A DNA stretch of 64,000 nucleotides from Pelorhabdus rhamnosifermentans (GCF_018835585.1 NZ_JAHGVE010000002.1:223665-287664); one strand, 5' to 3'. Shown: positions 53,487-61,555, counted from the first letter of the stretch. The notes: generated by a model not told the origin, from the sequence alone. Numbers and translations: made by a program.

Positions 53487-54350
53487 TTACTTCATGACAT
53501 TTACTAAAGTGCCAATCTTTTCAATTGAAACGCTTACTTTGTCTCCTGATTTTAACCATTTTTGTTGAGCTTCTGGATAACCTACAATGACACCCTGCGG
53601 TGTTCCTGTAAAGATAATATCGCCGGGTTTTAAAGTGATATGTTGCGATATGTAACTTACAATGGTAGCGCAGTCAAAAATCATATCACGTGTATTGGAG
53701 GATTGGCGAATTTCTCCGTTTACTTTTGATTGAATGTCCAGATTGTTAGGATCTATTTCGTCGGCTGTGACTAAATAAGGTCCGATAGGAGCGAAGTGGT
53801 CACATGTTTTGCCGAGTAGCCATTGTCCTGTGCGGAATTGAAGATCGCGAGCAGATAGATCATTCCCTGTTGTATAGCCAAAAACATAGGACAGCGCATC
53901 TTCTTTAGAAACATCGACAGCTTCTTTTCCAATCACAATAACTAACTCCGCTTCATAATCAAATTTTTTCGCCGCTTTTGGCAAGGGAATTGCTTCGTTA
54001 TGAGCAGCTAAAGAATTATTGAACTTACTAAATAGAACGGGTGAAGTAGGAATTTCGATATTGCATTCCTTTGCATGACTTTTATAATTTAGCCCAATAC
54101 AAATAATTTTTTCTGGATTGATTATACAGGGTGCATAATCAATTTTTTCTTCCGGTAGAATTTGAACTTCTTTTTTTACCAATGCAGCTAATTGGCTCAG
54201 ACATTTTTGGCCTCCGGCAATGACTTGTTCTATCTCTGTAGGTACCTCAAGAGAATAGGCAGCAGCGGCTTGTTCTACATCAAGGATGCCGTGCTCAAGC
54301 TTGATTCCTAAGCGGATTTGTTCTTCAACTTTAAAATTAACTAACCTCAT
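53487..54350 (-). CDS. Fumarylacetoacetate hydrolase (FAH) family protein
   Basis: Enzyme family that cleaves or decarboxylates beta-diketo/oxo acids. The 287-aa protein has a short N-terminal domain and an FAH core with IICIGLNYKSHAKE, the metal-ligand Glu pair in KFDYEAELVIVIGK, GNDLSARDLQFRTGQWLLGK, and IIFTGTPQGV. Relatives include acylpyruvases and oxaloacetate decarboxylases; the exact substrate is unknown. GGAGCTG precedes the ATG. It lies 38 bp downstream of the TrmB gene, in one operon. Confidence 0.93.
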   Translation of the reverse strand: MRLVNFKVEEQIRLGIKLEHGILDVEQAAAAYSLEVPTEIEQVIAGGQKCLSQLAALVKKEVQILPEEKIDYAPCIINPEKIICIGLNYKSHAKECNIEIPTSPVLFSKFNNSLAAHNEAIPLPKAAKKFDYEAELVIVIGKEAVDVSKEDALSYVFGYTTGNDLSARDLQFRTGQWLLGKTCDHFAPIGPYLVTADEIDPNNLDIQSKVNGEIRQSSNTRDMIFDCATIVSYISQHITLKPGDIIFTGTPQGVIVGYPEAQQKWLKSGDKVSVSIEKIGTLVNVMK

Positions 54351-54388
54351 AATTATTTCAGCTCCTTTTTTTATTGATTTTTGTATGA

Positions 54389-55189
54389 CTAAAAATTGAT
54401 TTTCATTTCAGCTAATATCTCAGATAATATTTGAGTCGCTACCTCTTGATTATGTTCTTTTTCAATCACACGATTAACCAAAACATCATGAAAGATATAG
54501 TCTTCAAGTAAATAAATATGGACAGGGTCAGCCGTGTAAAAAGCATTACCATTGTGTTCGGATGAATGGCCATATAATAATTTCTTTCCATCTACAGAGA
54601 GTATGAACCATTTCTTGTTGTCAGGACTATGGTGCGATTTGTTCAGTCGGTGGTTATCTAAAGTACTGAGTGGATGCTCTACTTCAAATGTGATACCACG
54701 TACACTACAACCACGTTCCATACAAACTTGTAAATCAGTGAGCAATTCCGCATACATGGGAGCCCAAATTGAAATAATTATTCTTTGTTTTGCTTCATGT
54801 AGCAAGCTTCGGCAAAACGCTAAGATGTTTGATTCACCTTTTACTGTTGAAACATAGATCGCTTGTTTATTTTCGGATTCAATGGTTTTAAGTTCTTTTT
54901 CAACACGATTATAGGTAGTAAACCACTTTTCACGTGCTTGTTCCAAAAACACACTTGCGGGTAATGGCGTGTAATTTTTGGTCCCGTCACTTGTTTCTTC
55001 TAACATCACAATTCCACGATTAGTAAGAGAATCTAAAATATCATATATTCTCGTACGCGGTATTTCTGATGCTTTACTTACTTTATAAGCATTGGATGTC
55101 CCAATACTTAATAAAGCAGTGTAAGCTTTGGCTTCATATTGGGTTAGACCAAAGTTTTGCAAATGTGAAAATAACGATTCGTCAATCAC
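54389..55189 (-). CDS. TrmB-family transcriptional regulator
   Basis: The 266-aa protein has an N-terminal winged helix (FGLTQYEAKAYTALLSIG...SKASEIPRTRIYDILDSL) and a C-terminal TrmB-type regulatory domain (about 110-255) with the PLD-like IIISIWAPMY. TrmB regulators respond to small ligands. It likely regulates its own operon (itself plus the FAH gene) through the 40-bp palindrome on its promoter. The short spacing to FAH suggests the effector is related to that enzyme's substrate. Confidence 0.9.
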   Translation of the reverse strand: MIDESLFSHLQNFGLTQYEAKAYTALLSIGTSNAYKVSKASEIPRTRIYDILDSLTNRGIVMLEETSDGTKNYTPLPASVFLEQAREKWFTTYNRVEKELKTIESENKQAIYVSTVKGESNILAFCRSLLHEAKQRIIISIWAPMYAELLTDLQVCMERGCSVRGITFEVEHPLSTLDNHRLNKSHHSPDNKKWFILSVDGKKLLYGHSSEHNGNAFYTADPVHIYLLEDYIFHDVLVNRVIEKEHNQEVATQILSEILAEMKINF

Positions 55190-55204
55190 TTTCGGGTCCT
55201 CTCA

Positions 55205-55244
55205 GCATAATATAGTTGTAACTATAGTTACAACTATATTATGC
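55205..55244. promoter_or_regulatory. Perfect 40-bp palindrome, candidate TrmB operator
   Basis: Bases 55205-55224 are the exact reverse complement of 55225-55244, with inner half-sites TAGTTGTAACTA/TAGTTACAACTA. It covers the -10 and start point of the TrmB promoter and ends 16 bp before the ATG. Confidence 0.85.
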
Positions 55245-55261
55245 TTTTTACTTTGTGTCAA
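55233..55261 (-). promoter_or_regulatory. Promoter of the TrmB-FAH operon
   Basis: On the minus strand, TTGACA (55256-55261) and TATAGT (55233-55238) are separated by 17 bp; the -10 lies inside the palindrome. Confidence 0.75.
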
Positions 55262-55381
55262 GGGGCTAATCTTTCTAAGGCTCAGCCTAATCTTGCTTTT
55301 AACTTAGTATTGAAAATTATTGGGATCATACTTAATAAAAAAAGTTCCAGCATCCATTAAAAAATCACTAGACTTATTTAA

Positions 55382-55409
55382 ATTTAAATAGTAAAATTTA
55401 AATAGTAAA
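55382..55409 (+). repeat. Tandem 14-bp repeat upstream of the efflux operon
   Basis: Two exact copies of ATTTAAATAGTAAA lie side by side (55382-55395, 55396-55409), with a TATAAT (55412-55417) directly after. They cover the likely -35 region, so they may bind a regulator. Confidence 0.6.
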
Positions 55410-55436
55410 ATTATAATTAAGATGAAGGTGAGTGTA

Positions 55437-56558
55437 GTGAGAATTCGGGAGTATCGTAGGATAATCGTAGTTATGATTATTCTGCTATCGCTTTTGGGAG
55501 TAGTGTCATCATTGTTTTTTAAACAAGATAAAGTGATGGTGCAGACAGTTAAAGCGGGAAAGGTTGAAAATAATCATGGAAGCAGTTTTAGCGGTAAGCT
55601 GGAGGCGTTGGAGACGGCAAATATTGTATCCAAAGTAACTGGCAAAGTCGGGGTGATTTATGTGGATATTGGAAGTGAGGTGAAAGGCGGAGATACCTTG
55701 TTGACACTCGAAGCGAATGATTTGGCTGCAAGTGTGGATCAGGCGCAGGCAAGCGTAGCAACAGCTCGCTCTTCCCTGGAGACGGCGCGAATCGACTATG
55801 ATGTACAGCGACAAAGCTTTGAACGATATAAGGTTTTGGTGGAGCAGGGAGCGTTGGCTAGGGCTGATTTTGATAATAAATATGCTCTTCCTTTTGCCAA
55901 GGCGAAAGAATTGGCGCTGAATGGATCAGTGGCGCAAGTGCGACAGGCGGAAGCTAGCTTGCAACTGGCATTGGCTAACTATCAAAATAGTATTATTGTT
56001 TCTCCGATAAGTGGTGTAATTGCGGCAAAAAATGTGAATGTTGGCGAATTAGCCAATCCGGAAGTTACGTTGTTTTCAGTTGTTAATTTAGATAAAGTTT
56101 TTGTGATGACTTCCGTAGGAGAAGAAAAGATTAATCAAATAACCGTTGGGGGCCAAGTACCTGTTAAAATTGCATCAGTTTCTGAAATTCCTTTCAATGG
56201 CACAGTAACTAATATTGCTCAGGCAAGCGGTTCTACCTCTAAAACTTATCTTGTTAAAGTATTAATTGATAATCAAGATCATCGCTTGAAGCCAGGCATG
56301 TTTGCTGAAGCATTATGGGAGGGGAAAATCGGGATAGAAGTGGTTGTTCCCAAAACGGCTGTTATTAGTGAAAATAATAAAAATTATATTTGGACTATGA
56401 CAGATGGTATTGTTTCCAAAAAAGCGGTATTGCTTGGAAGTGCCGATGTAATTAATGTCATAGTCCAAGAAGGACTTGAGGCTGGACAAGACATTGTTAT
56501 TTCTGGGCAGGAGTTGCTGACAGAGGGCATGCAGGTCGCGTGGGGAGTAAAAAGATAA
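55437..56558 (+). CDS. Efflux periplasmic adaptor subunit (HlyD/RND-MFP type)
   Basis: The 373-aa membrane-fusion protein has one N-terminal membrane helix (about 9-25), a lipoyl half (VSKVTGKVGVIYVDIGSEVKGGD), a coiled-coil hairpin (about 90-175, QAQASVATARSSLETARIDY), the second lipoyl half (IIVSPISGVIAAKNVNVGE) and beta-barrel plus proximal domains. In diderms the hairpin contacts an outer-membrane channel. AAGGTGAG supports GTG 55437 rather than ATG 55422. It begins a three-gene efflux operon. Confidence 0.88.
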   Translation: MRIREYRRIIVVMIILLSLLGVVSSLFFKQDKVMVQTVKAGKVENNHGSSFSGKLEALETANIVSKVTGKVGVIYVDIGSEVKGGDTLLTLEANDLAASVDQAQASVATARSSLETARIDYDVQRQSFERYKVLVEQGALARADFDNKYALPFAKAKELALNGSVAQVRQAEASLQLALANYQNSIIVSPISGVIAAKNVNVGELANPEVTLFSVVNLDKVFVMTSVGEEKINQITVGGQVPVKIASVSEIPFNGTVTNIAQASGSTSKTYLVKVLIDNQDHRLKPGMFAEALWEGKIGIEVVVPKTAVISENNKNYIWTMTDGIVSKKAVLLGSADVINVIVQEGLEAGQDIVISGQELLTEGMQVAWGVKR

Positions 56559-56559
56559 G

Positions 56560-57225
56560 ATGGATAAAAAGAAGAAAGGGTTCATGATCATTGCGGCAAT
56601 ACTGATGATGCTGGTTATGACAGGAGTCGCTGGATATTACTGGTATATGAAAACCCATTACGTGGTTACAGATGATGCACACATTGACGGTACAATTATA
56701 AGTGTCAGTACGCAAATAACCGGAAAAATTACCGATATCTATGTACAGGAAGGGGATAAGGTAAAGGAAGGGCAAAACATCATTCGGCAAAACGATTTAA
56801 GTCTTTCATCAGGAGCTAATGTTGATTTAGCGATTATTAAATCACCGATCACTGGAACAGTAATCAATAAGAGTGGCAATGTTGGCGAAATAGGGACGCC
56901 GGGCTATCCTGTTTTGATGTTAGCTGATTTGAAAAATTTATATGTCACGGCTGAAGTGGAAGAGACAGATTTAGCAAAAATAAAGCCGAAGCAGATGGTG
57001 GAGTTTACTATTGATGCTTTCCCTGGTATTGATTTTACAGGGCAAGTTATTTCTAGGAACAAGGCCACTGTTTCAACTTTTTCTTTGTTGCCATCGCAAA
57101 ATACCGGGGACAGTTTTACCAAAGTAGTACAGCGGATTCCAGTGAAAATCAGTATTAACGATTATCACGGTTGTCAATTGGTTCCCGGAATGAATGTTAC
57201 GGTAAAAATACATGTTGCAAGGTGA
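56560..57225 (+). CDS. Compact HlyD/EmrA-like adaptor lacking the coiled-coil hairpin
   Basis: The 221-aa protein has an N-terminal membrane helix (about 8-27) and the EmrA-type opening YVVTDDAHIDGTIISVSTQITG, but the two lipoyl halves (VQEGDKVKEGQN... and IKSPITGTVINKSGNVGE) are joined by about 20 residues instead of a long coiled coil. A beta-barrel (NLYVTAEVEETDLAKIKP) follows. It cannot reach an outer-membrane channel alone and may work with the upstream full-length adaptor. It overlaps the transporter frame but the start of that gene lies just after. Confidence 0.85.
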   Translation: MDKKKKGFMIIAAILMMLVMTGVAGYYWYMKTHYVVTDDAHIDGTIISVSTQITGKITDIYVQEGDKVKEGQNIIRQNDLSLSSGANVDLAIIKSPITGTVINKSGNVGEIGTPGYPVLMLADLKNLYVTAEVEETDLAKIKPKQMVEFTIDAFPGIDFTGQVISRNKATVSTFSLLPSQNTGDSFTKVVQRIPVKISINDYHGCQLVPGMNVTVKIHVAR

Positions 57226-57229
57226 GAAC

Positions 57230-58819
57230 ATGAAAGAGCGGGAAAATGAAAAAAAGATTCCCTGGCCGGAAGTGATGGCCTTGATTTTGGGTTGCTTTAT
57301 GGCTATTTTAGACACGAGCATTGTCAATACGGCTCTGCCAACAATGCGGGCGAGCTTCGGCGGGAATGCCGATTCTGTTGAATGGGTAGTAACAGCTTAT
57401 ATGTTGACTTCAGGGGTGATCATACCTGTAACTGGATATTTATGCGAGCGATTTGGGAATAAACGAATTTATCTTATTTCACTAGCAATCTTTACCCTGG
57501 GATCTGTAATATGCGCCATGGCAACAAGTAATAGTTTTTTAGTTTTTGCCAGGGTGATTCAAGCTATCGGCGGGGGGATGTTGATGCCGGTAAGCATGAG
57601 CATGATTCGTATGATTGTACCGCGTGAAAAAATGGGTATGGCGATGGGGATTTGGGGTGTCTCGGCCATGGGCGCGCCGAGTATTGGTCCTACTTTAGGC
57701 GGCTATATCGTCGTTCATATGGGCTGGCAGTGGATATTTACGATCAATCTGCCAATTGGTTTAATCGCAATAATATTGGGGTGGATAGTACTTCGGGAAA
57801 CGCCGCAAAAGGTTGGCTTGAAGTTGGATGTATTCGGATTTATTCTTAGCGCGTCAGCCTGTTTTGCTTTGTTATTGGCGTTAAGTAAGGGGCAAAATGA
57901 AGGCTGGACCTCTCTATATATTGTTAGTTTACTAATTTTTTCGGTTGGTACGGCGGTTCTGTTTGTGATATGGGAAACCACTACAGCGGATCCTTTAATT
58001 AACCTTAAGCTTCTGAAAAACCGAACGTATTGTATCAGTTTACTGTCCGTTGCTTTGTCGAATATAGCTATGTATTCTATTACGTTTCTCATGCCCATCT
58101 ATTCGCAGAGCATCCGAGGGTTAACCCCGCTGCAATCAGGACAAGTTACCATGCCCAGCGCTCTGGCAATTGCCTTGATGATGCCGCTTAGCGGACGGCT
58201 TTTTGATAAATTTGGGGCGACTTCGCTTTGCGTCTTCGGATTTGGGATTGCCGGTTATTATAGTTATCAATTGCATACACTGGCTTCTAATACCAGTTTT
58301 ACCGATGTGCAATGGATACTTGTGAAGCGATCGGTCGGTTTGGGATTGGCTATGATGCCGGTATCCACCGCTGGCATAAATACTATTCCGAAACAGTTGG
58401 CAGCCCAGGCTTCGGCCATTAACAATGTAGTACGCCAAATTTCCGGTTCATTTGGCATTGCCTTAATTACCTATGTCATGATGCATAGACAAATTTATCA
58501 TAATGCCTGGCTATCAGAAACCGTGAATTGGTCTTCCAGTGCTACAGTAATTACCATCAAGAATCTGCAAAGCACGGTAATCCATCATGGTATTTCAGCT
58601 TCTTCCGTTATGGCACATTTTGGTGCGGAAGGGTTGCTGAGTTCGATGCTGCAGCAACAAGCCTATCTTGCTAGCGTGAATGACGCGATGTTCGTTCCCG
58701 CCATTCTTGTTGCGCTGATTGCTCCATTAGGCTTCTTTTTAAACAAAAAGGCTGTGGAAGATGAAAATATCAAACAGCATTCGCGACTGATACAACCACC
58801 TTTTGTCAAAGCTCCTTAG
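57230..58819 (+). CDS. DHA2-family (EmrB/QacA-like) multidrug MFS transporter
   Basis: The 529-aa transporter has 14 predicted helices. Motif D1/helix 1 reads LDTSIVNTALPTM, motif A-type loop GYLCERFGNKRIYL and motif C-type RVIQAIGGGMLMPVSMS. Proton-driven efflux of hydrophobic compounds is expected; the substrate is unknown. ATG 57230 after AAGGTGAG is preferred to ATG 57212, which lies inside the adaptor gene. The PadR gene 69 bp downstream probably regulates the operon or itself. Confidence 0.93.
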   Translation: MKERENEKKIPWPEVMALILGCFMAILDTSIVNTALPTMRASFGGNADSVEWVVTAYMLTSGVIIPVTGYLCERFGNKRIYLISLAIFTLGSVICAMATSNSFLVFARVIQAIGGGMLMPVSMSMIRMIVPREKMGMAMGIWGVSAMGAPSIGPTLGGYIVVHMGWQWIFTINLPIGLIAIILGWIVLRETPQKVGLKLDVFGFILSASACFALLLALSKGQNEGWTSLYIVSLLIFSVGTAVLFVIWETTTADPLINLKLLKNRTYCISLLSVALSNIAMYSITFLMPIYSQSIRGLTPLQSGQVTMPSALAIALMMPLSGRLFDKFGATSLCVFGFGIAGYYSYQLHTLASNTSFTDVQWILVKRSVGLGLAMMPVSTAGINTIPKQLAAQASAINNVVRQISGSFGIALITYVMMHRQIYHNAWLSETVNWSSSATVITIKNLQSTVIHHGISASSVMAHFGAEGLLSSMLQQQAYLASVNDAMFVPAILVALIAPLGFFLNKKAVEDENIKQHSRLIQPPFVKAP

Positions 58820-58848
58820 AAAATGTTGGTGGAATGTAATATAATAAA

Positions 58849-58868
58849 GTATAGTTACTTTAGTATAC
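58849..58868. promoter_or_regulatory. Candidate operator upstream of the PadR gene
   Basis: GTATA (58849-58853) and TATAC (58864-58868) form a short inverted repeat around GTTACTTTAG, 20 bp before the PadR start. PadR sites typically show inverted repeats of this size. Confidence 0.4.
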
Positions 58869-58888
58869 AGATAGGAGTTGAAAGATAG

Positions 58889-59425
58889 ATGTCGGTAAAA
58901 TTGATTATTCTCGGTTTATTAATGAATGGTGAAAAACATCCTTATGAAATGCAACATATCATGAAAATGCGAAAAATGGACAAGTTTGTAAGTTTTTATA
59001 AAGGATCGTTATATTATGCTGTTGAGCAGTTGAAAGACGAAGGTCTTATTGAAGTGTCCCAGGTAATAAAGGAAGAAAAACGTCCCGATAAGACGGTCTA
59101 TAAAATAACTGAGGCGGGGAAAAATGAGTTTCAGGACTTGCTCATGCAGCAGATGAGCAAAGAGGAGCAGCATTATGATCCTCTCTATACGGCGCTTGTT
59201 TTTGCCCGCTATGGGGACAGCCAAAAAATCGCCGAAGTAATCAAACAAAAAATTAAGTATGCTGAAAAAAAAATCGAAGTTATGGAAAAGGCTTTGGCTG
59301 AAATTTCCCCTACAACCTCTCGCGCTGTTCAATATATTTATAGGGGACTGATTGAAACAGCCAGAGCTGAGAAAAAGTGGCTGCAGGAGTTATGTGCGGA
59401 TGCCTTGGAGAATCGTCTAGGGTAG
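58889..59425 (+). CDS. PadR-family transcriptional regulator
   Basis: The 178-aa protein has a PadR winged helix (residues 1-80; LIILGLLMNGEKHPYEMQH and the wing KTVYKITEAGKNEFQDLL) and a Vir-type C-terminal helical dimerisation domain (about 95-178). PadR proteins often repress multidrug efflux genes until a ligand binds. TAGGAG precedes the ATG. Its position downstream of the efflux operon supports this, by inference. Confidence 0.92.
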   Translation: MSVKLIILGLLMNGEKHPYEMQHIMKMRKMDKFVSFYKGSLYYAVEQLKDEGLIEVSQVIKEEKRPDKTVYKITEAGKNEFQDLLMQQMSKEEQHYDPLYTALVFARYGDSQKIAEVIKQKIKYAEKKIEVMEKALAEISPTTSRAVQYIYRGLIETARAEKKWLQELCADALENRLG

Positions 59426-59448
59426 GTTATGAGGTAAGCGGGACTTCA

Positions 59449-59507
59449 GGGATTACTTAGGCAAGTTGTTGTGTAATGCATAGCTTACATGCTAGGTAAT
59501 CCTTTTG
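59449..59507 (+). terminator. Long hairpin after the PadR gene
   Basis: GGATTACTTAGGCA pairs with TGCTAGGTAATCC around about 30 nt, followed by TTTTGTTG. Confidence 0.6.
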
Positions 59508-59519
59508 TTGCTATAAAAT

Positions 59520-59562
59520 AAAAGTCACGAAGTACGGTTGTTTCGTATTTCGTGGCTTTTTT
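59520..59562. terminator. Bidirectional terminator (copy B of the repeated hairpin)
   Basis: AAAAGTCACGAAGTACG pairs with CGTATTTCGTGGCTTTTTT. It lies between the convergent PadR gene and the 69-aa gene, with a T-run on the + strand and a shorter one on the minus strand. Compare 48598-48635. Confidence 0.85.
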
Positions 59563-59604
59563 ATATGCAGGCAAGGCTAGTTCAGTTCTTCCTACCTTTC
59601 TGTT

Positions 59605-59814
59605 TTACGATTGTTGCTGGTTATTTAACTTATTTTCTGCTGTAGTGCTTAAACGGCTATTAATTTGGGCAAGATGACGGTCCATATCTTGTGCCATTTG
59701 TTCAAACATTGTCTGAGCACTTGGGTCGTCAGTTGATGTAGCAAATGTGGCATAGGTACCTTTGGCAGACTCTGCAGCAGCTATAGCTTTTTCTAAATCC
59801 TTTTTTACAGTCAT
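59605..59814 (-). CDS. DUF1657-like small helical protein, divergent from the spoVA cluster
   Basis: The 69-aa protein is two helices joined by a polar turn: KKDLEKAIAAAESAKGTYATFA, STDDPSAQ, then a helix TMFEQMAQDMDRHLAQIN. The pattern T-F-A...AQxxFxxxAxDxxxH matches the DUF1657 proteins at 59982 and 62962, but the tail lacks their QEPQYK end. GGAGG precedes the ATG. Fold resembles a two-helix ferritin-like hairpin. Function unknown. Confidence 0.75.
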   Translation of the reverse strand: MTVKKDLEKAIAAAESAKGTYATFATSTDDPSAQTMFEQMAQDMDRHLAQINSRLSTTAENKLNNQQQS

Positions 59815-59868
59815 AAATTAACCTCCATTATCTATTTTACTTGAAACAATCATATTATTGGCAGACTA

Positions 59869-59888
59869 TACCACTTTTATAAGTGGTA
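59869..59888. promoter_or_regulatory. Palindrome in the divergent intergenic region
   Basis: TACCACTT (59869-59876) and AAGTGGTA (59881-59888) are perfect 8-bp arms around TTAT. It lies centrally between the two divergent DUF1657 genes, so one regulator could act on both. Confidence 0.55.
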
Positions 59889-59981
59889 AATGTAGGATAT
59901 TTTCCAATCATTTCAAACCCTTTTAAAGAATGAAACTCGAAAATAGAAGTAATAATAACATGGTAAATGGAGGTAATATAC

Positions 59982-60188
59982 ATGACAGTTGCTTCTCAAA
60001 TTCAGAAAACGTTAGCTACTCTAAAGGGCAGCCAAGGTACATTAAGATTATATGCGATGCAGACGCAGGATCAAGAAACCAAATTGGTTTACAATGAAGC
60101 ATTGGAAGCTACCGGAATCATTATCAACGATCTTGAGAAAAGAATCCAGACTTTAGAATATCAAGAACCACAATATAAAGGAAACTAG
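59982..60188 (+). CDS. DUF1657 protein, first gene of the spoVA cluster
   Basis: The 68-aa protein begins TVASQIQKTLATLKGSQGTL and ends in the family tail YQEPQYKGN. It forms a predicted helical hairpin. Members are strongly linked to YetF and spoVA genes in sporulating Firmicutes; the function is unknown. GGAGG (59969-59973) fixes ATG 59982. The YetF gene follows 14 bp downstream. Confidence 0.9.
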   Translation: MTVASQIQKTLATLKGSQGTLRLYAMQTQDQETKLVYNEALEATGIIINDLEKRIQTLEYQEPQYKGN

Positions 60189-60202
60189 TCAGGAGATTGA
60201 AA

Positions 60203-61063
60203 ATGCAGGTGTGGATACAGATATTACTTAGTTCAGCTTCATTATTTTTTTTGCTGCTTTTTATGATCAGGCTAATGGGAAAAAGAAATCTCGTCCGAAT
60301 TACGCCTTTTAGGTTCGTAGGTTACGTCGTAACTGCAGTCATTACGGCAGTCATGTCTTTAAATCTTATGACAGATATTGCCTACGGATTTATTGCACTT
60401 GGTGTCTGGGTACTGTTTCCAATTGCATTGGATTATTTGTCCATCAAAAGTAAATGGATTCATGACATTGTTAACGGCAAGGAAACTGTGTTAATTAAAC
60501 ATGGCAAAATTATGGAAGAGAGTCTTCTCGAAGTAAGATTAACAGGTGAAGAACTTTTGCGAGAGCTTCGTTCTAAAAATGCTTTTAATCTTGCAGACGT
60601 AGAATTTGCAGTCATGGAGGATACAGGAGAACTCAATGTATTGATGAAATCCCATAAGAGACCTGTAGACGCCTATGATTTGGGAATCAAGGTAGCACCA
60701 CAGGCGGAACCACAAACGGTGATATTGGATGGTAATATCTTAAACGAACCCTTGTTTTCTTTGGGGTTCAACAAAGAATGGCTGGGCATTCAGTTGGAAA
60801 CCATGGGTGTATCGCTAGATAATGTTTTTATCGGACAGGTAGATTCATCCGGTGAACTATACTTGGATTTATTTGATGATGCGATACAATTATCTCAGCC
60901 TAAAGTGAAGGAAATGTTATATGCAAATTTTGAAAAAAGTCAGGCTGATCTTATGACGTTTGCGTTGGAAACAGAAAATGAAACAGCTAAGAAAATGTAT
61001 TCCGAGCATGCTGAAAAGTTAAGACAACTTACGGAAAAGCTTAAGCCATACTTATTACGATAG
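60203..61063 (+). CDS. YetF (DUF421) membrane protein with C-terminal DUF1657-like tail
   Basis: The 286-aa protein has three N-terminal membrane helices (about 4-21, 36-55, 60-80; MGKRNLVRITPFRFVGYVV), the YetF beta modules (KETVLIKHGKIMEESLLEV, FNLADVEFAVMEDTGELNV), and an extra helical tail (about 238-286). The tail contains MTFALETENETAKKMYSEH, which lines up with MKTFSLETQDEQAKQTFQQ of the DUF1657 protein at 62962. So this is a YetF-DUF1657 fusion. AGGAGA precedes ATG 60203. It would sit in the spore or forespore membrane with SpoVA proteins; that is inference. Confidence 0.92.
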   Translation: MQVWIQILLSSASLFFLLLFMIRLMGKRNLVRITPFRFVGYVVTAVITAVMSLNLMTDIAYGFIALGVWVLFPIALDYLSIKSKWIHDIVNGKETVLIKHGKIMEESLLEVRLTGEELLRELRSKNAFNLADVEFAVMEDTGELNVLMKSHKRPVDAYDLGIKVAPQAEPQTVILDGNILNEPLFSLGFNKEWLGIQLETMGVSLDNVFIGQVDSSGELYLDLFDDAIQLSQPKVKEMLYANFEKSQADLMTFALETENETAKKMYSEHAEKLRQLTEKLKPYLLR

Positions 61064-61069
61064 AAGGTG

Positions 61070-61555
61070 ATGAATCTGTCGAGTTTTAAAAGGAAAAATC
61101 TAACCCCCGTACAACAGCAATACCAAGATTTTGCTTATGCCAGGGAGAACAAGCGACCGATACTAGTAAACTGCATAAGAGCTTTTGTTACGGGAGGCAC
61201 TATTTGTATGATAGGCCAGGGAATACAGTGGTTTTTCATAGTCTATTTTAACTTTGATGAAAAGACAGCAGGTGATCCTACTGTTGCAATTCTTATTTTG
61301 ATTTCAGTAATATTGACAAGCCTTGGATTATATGATCATATTGCGCAATGGGGTGGTGCTGGAACTGCTGTTCCTGTTACAGGATTTGCAAATACGATCA
61401 CATCCGCTGCCTTGGATCATAAAAGCGAGGGATTTGTATTAGGCGTTGGGGGAAACATGTTTAAAATCGCTGGACCCGTTATTGTATTTGGCGTTTTTTC
61501 TGCTTTTATCGTTGCTATTGTAAGTGTCATTATTAAGTCGTTAGGTGGAGTGTAA
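61070..61555 (+). CDS. spoVAC: Stage V sporulation protein AC
   Basis: Membrane subunit of the channel that carries calcium-dipicolinate into the forespore and out at germination; SpoVAC of B. subtilis behaves as a mechanosensitive channel. The 161-aa protein has a soluble N-terminus (NLTPVQQQYQDFAYAREN) and four membrane helices, with the family pattern VTGGTICMIGQGIQ. The Shine-Dalgarno (AGAAGG) is close to ATG 61070; GTG 61067 is an alternative. It ends at the spoVAD start. Confidence 0.93.
   Translation: MNLSSFKRKNLTPVQQQYQDFAYARENKRPILVNCIRAFVTGGTICMIGQGIQWFFIVYFNFDEKTAGDPTVAILILISVILTSLGLYDHIAQWGGAGTAVPVTGFANTITSAALDHKSEGFVLGVGGNMFKIAGPVIVFGVFSAFIVAIVSVIIKSLGGV

Noticed and set aside
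59941-59981. Sigma-G promoter for the spoVA cluster
   Set aside because: CATGGTA at 59959 resembles a sigma-G -10, but it would start transcription inside the ribosome binding site and has no matching -35.
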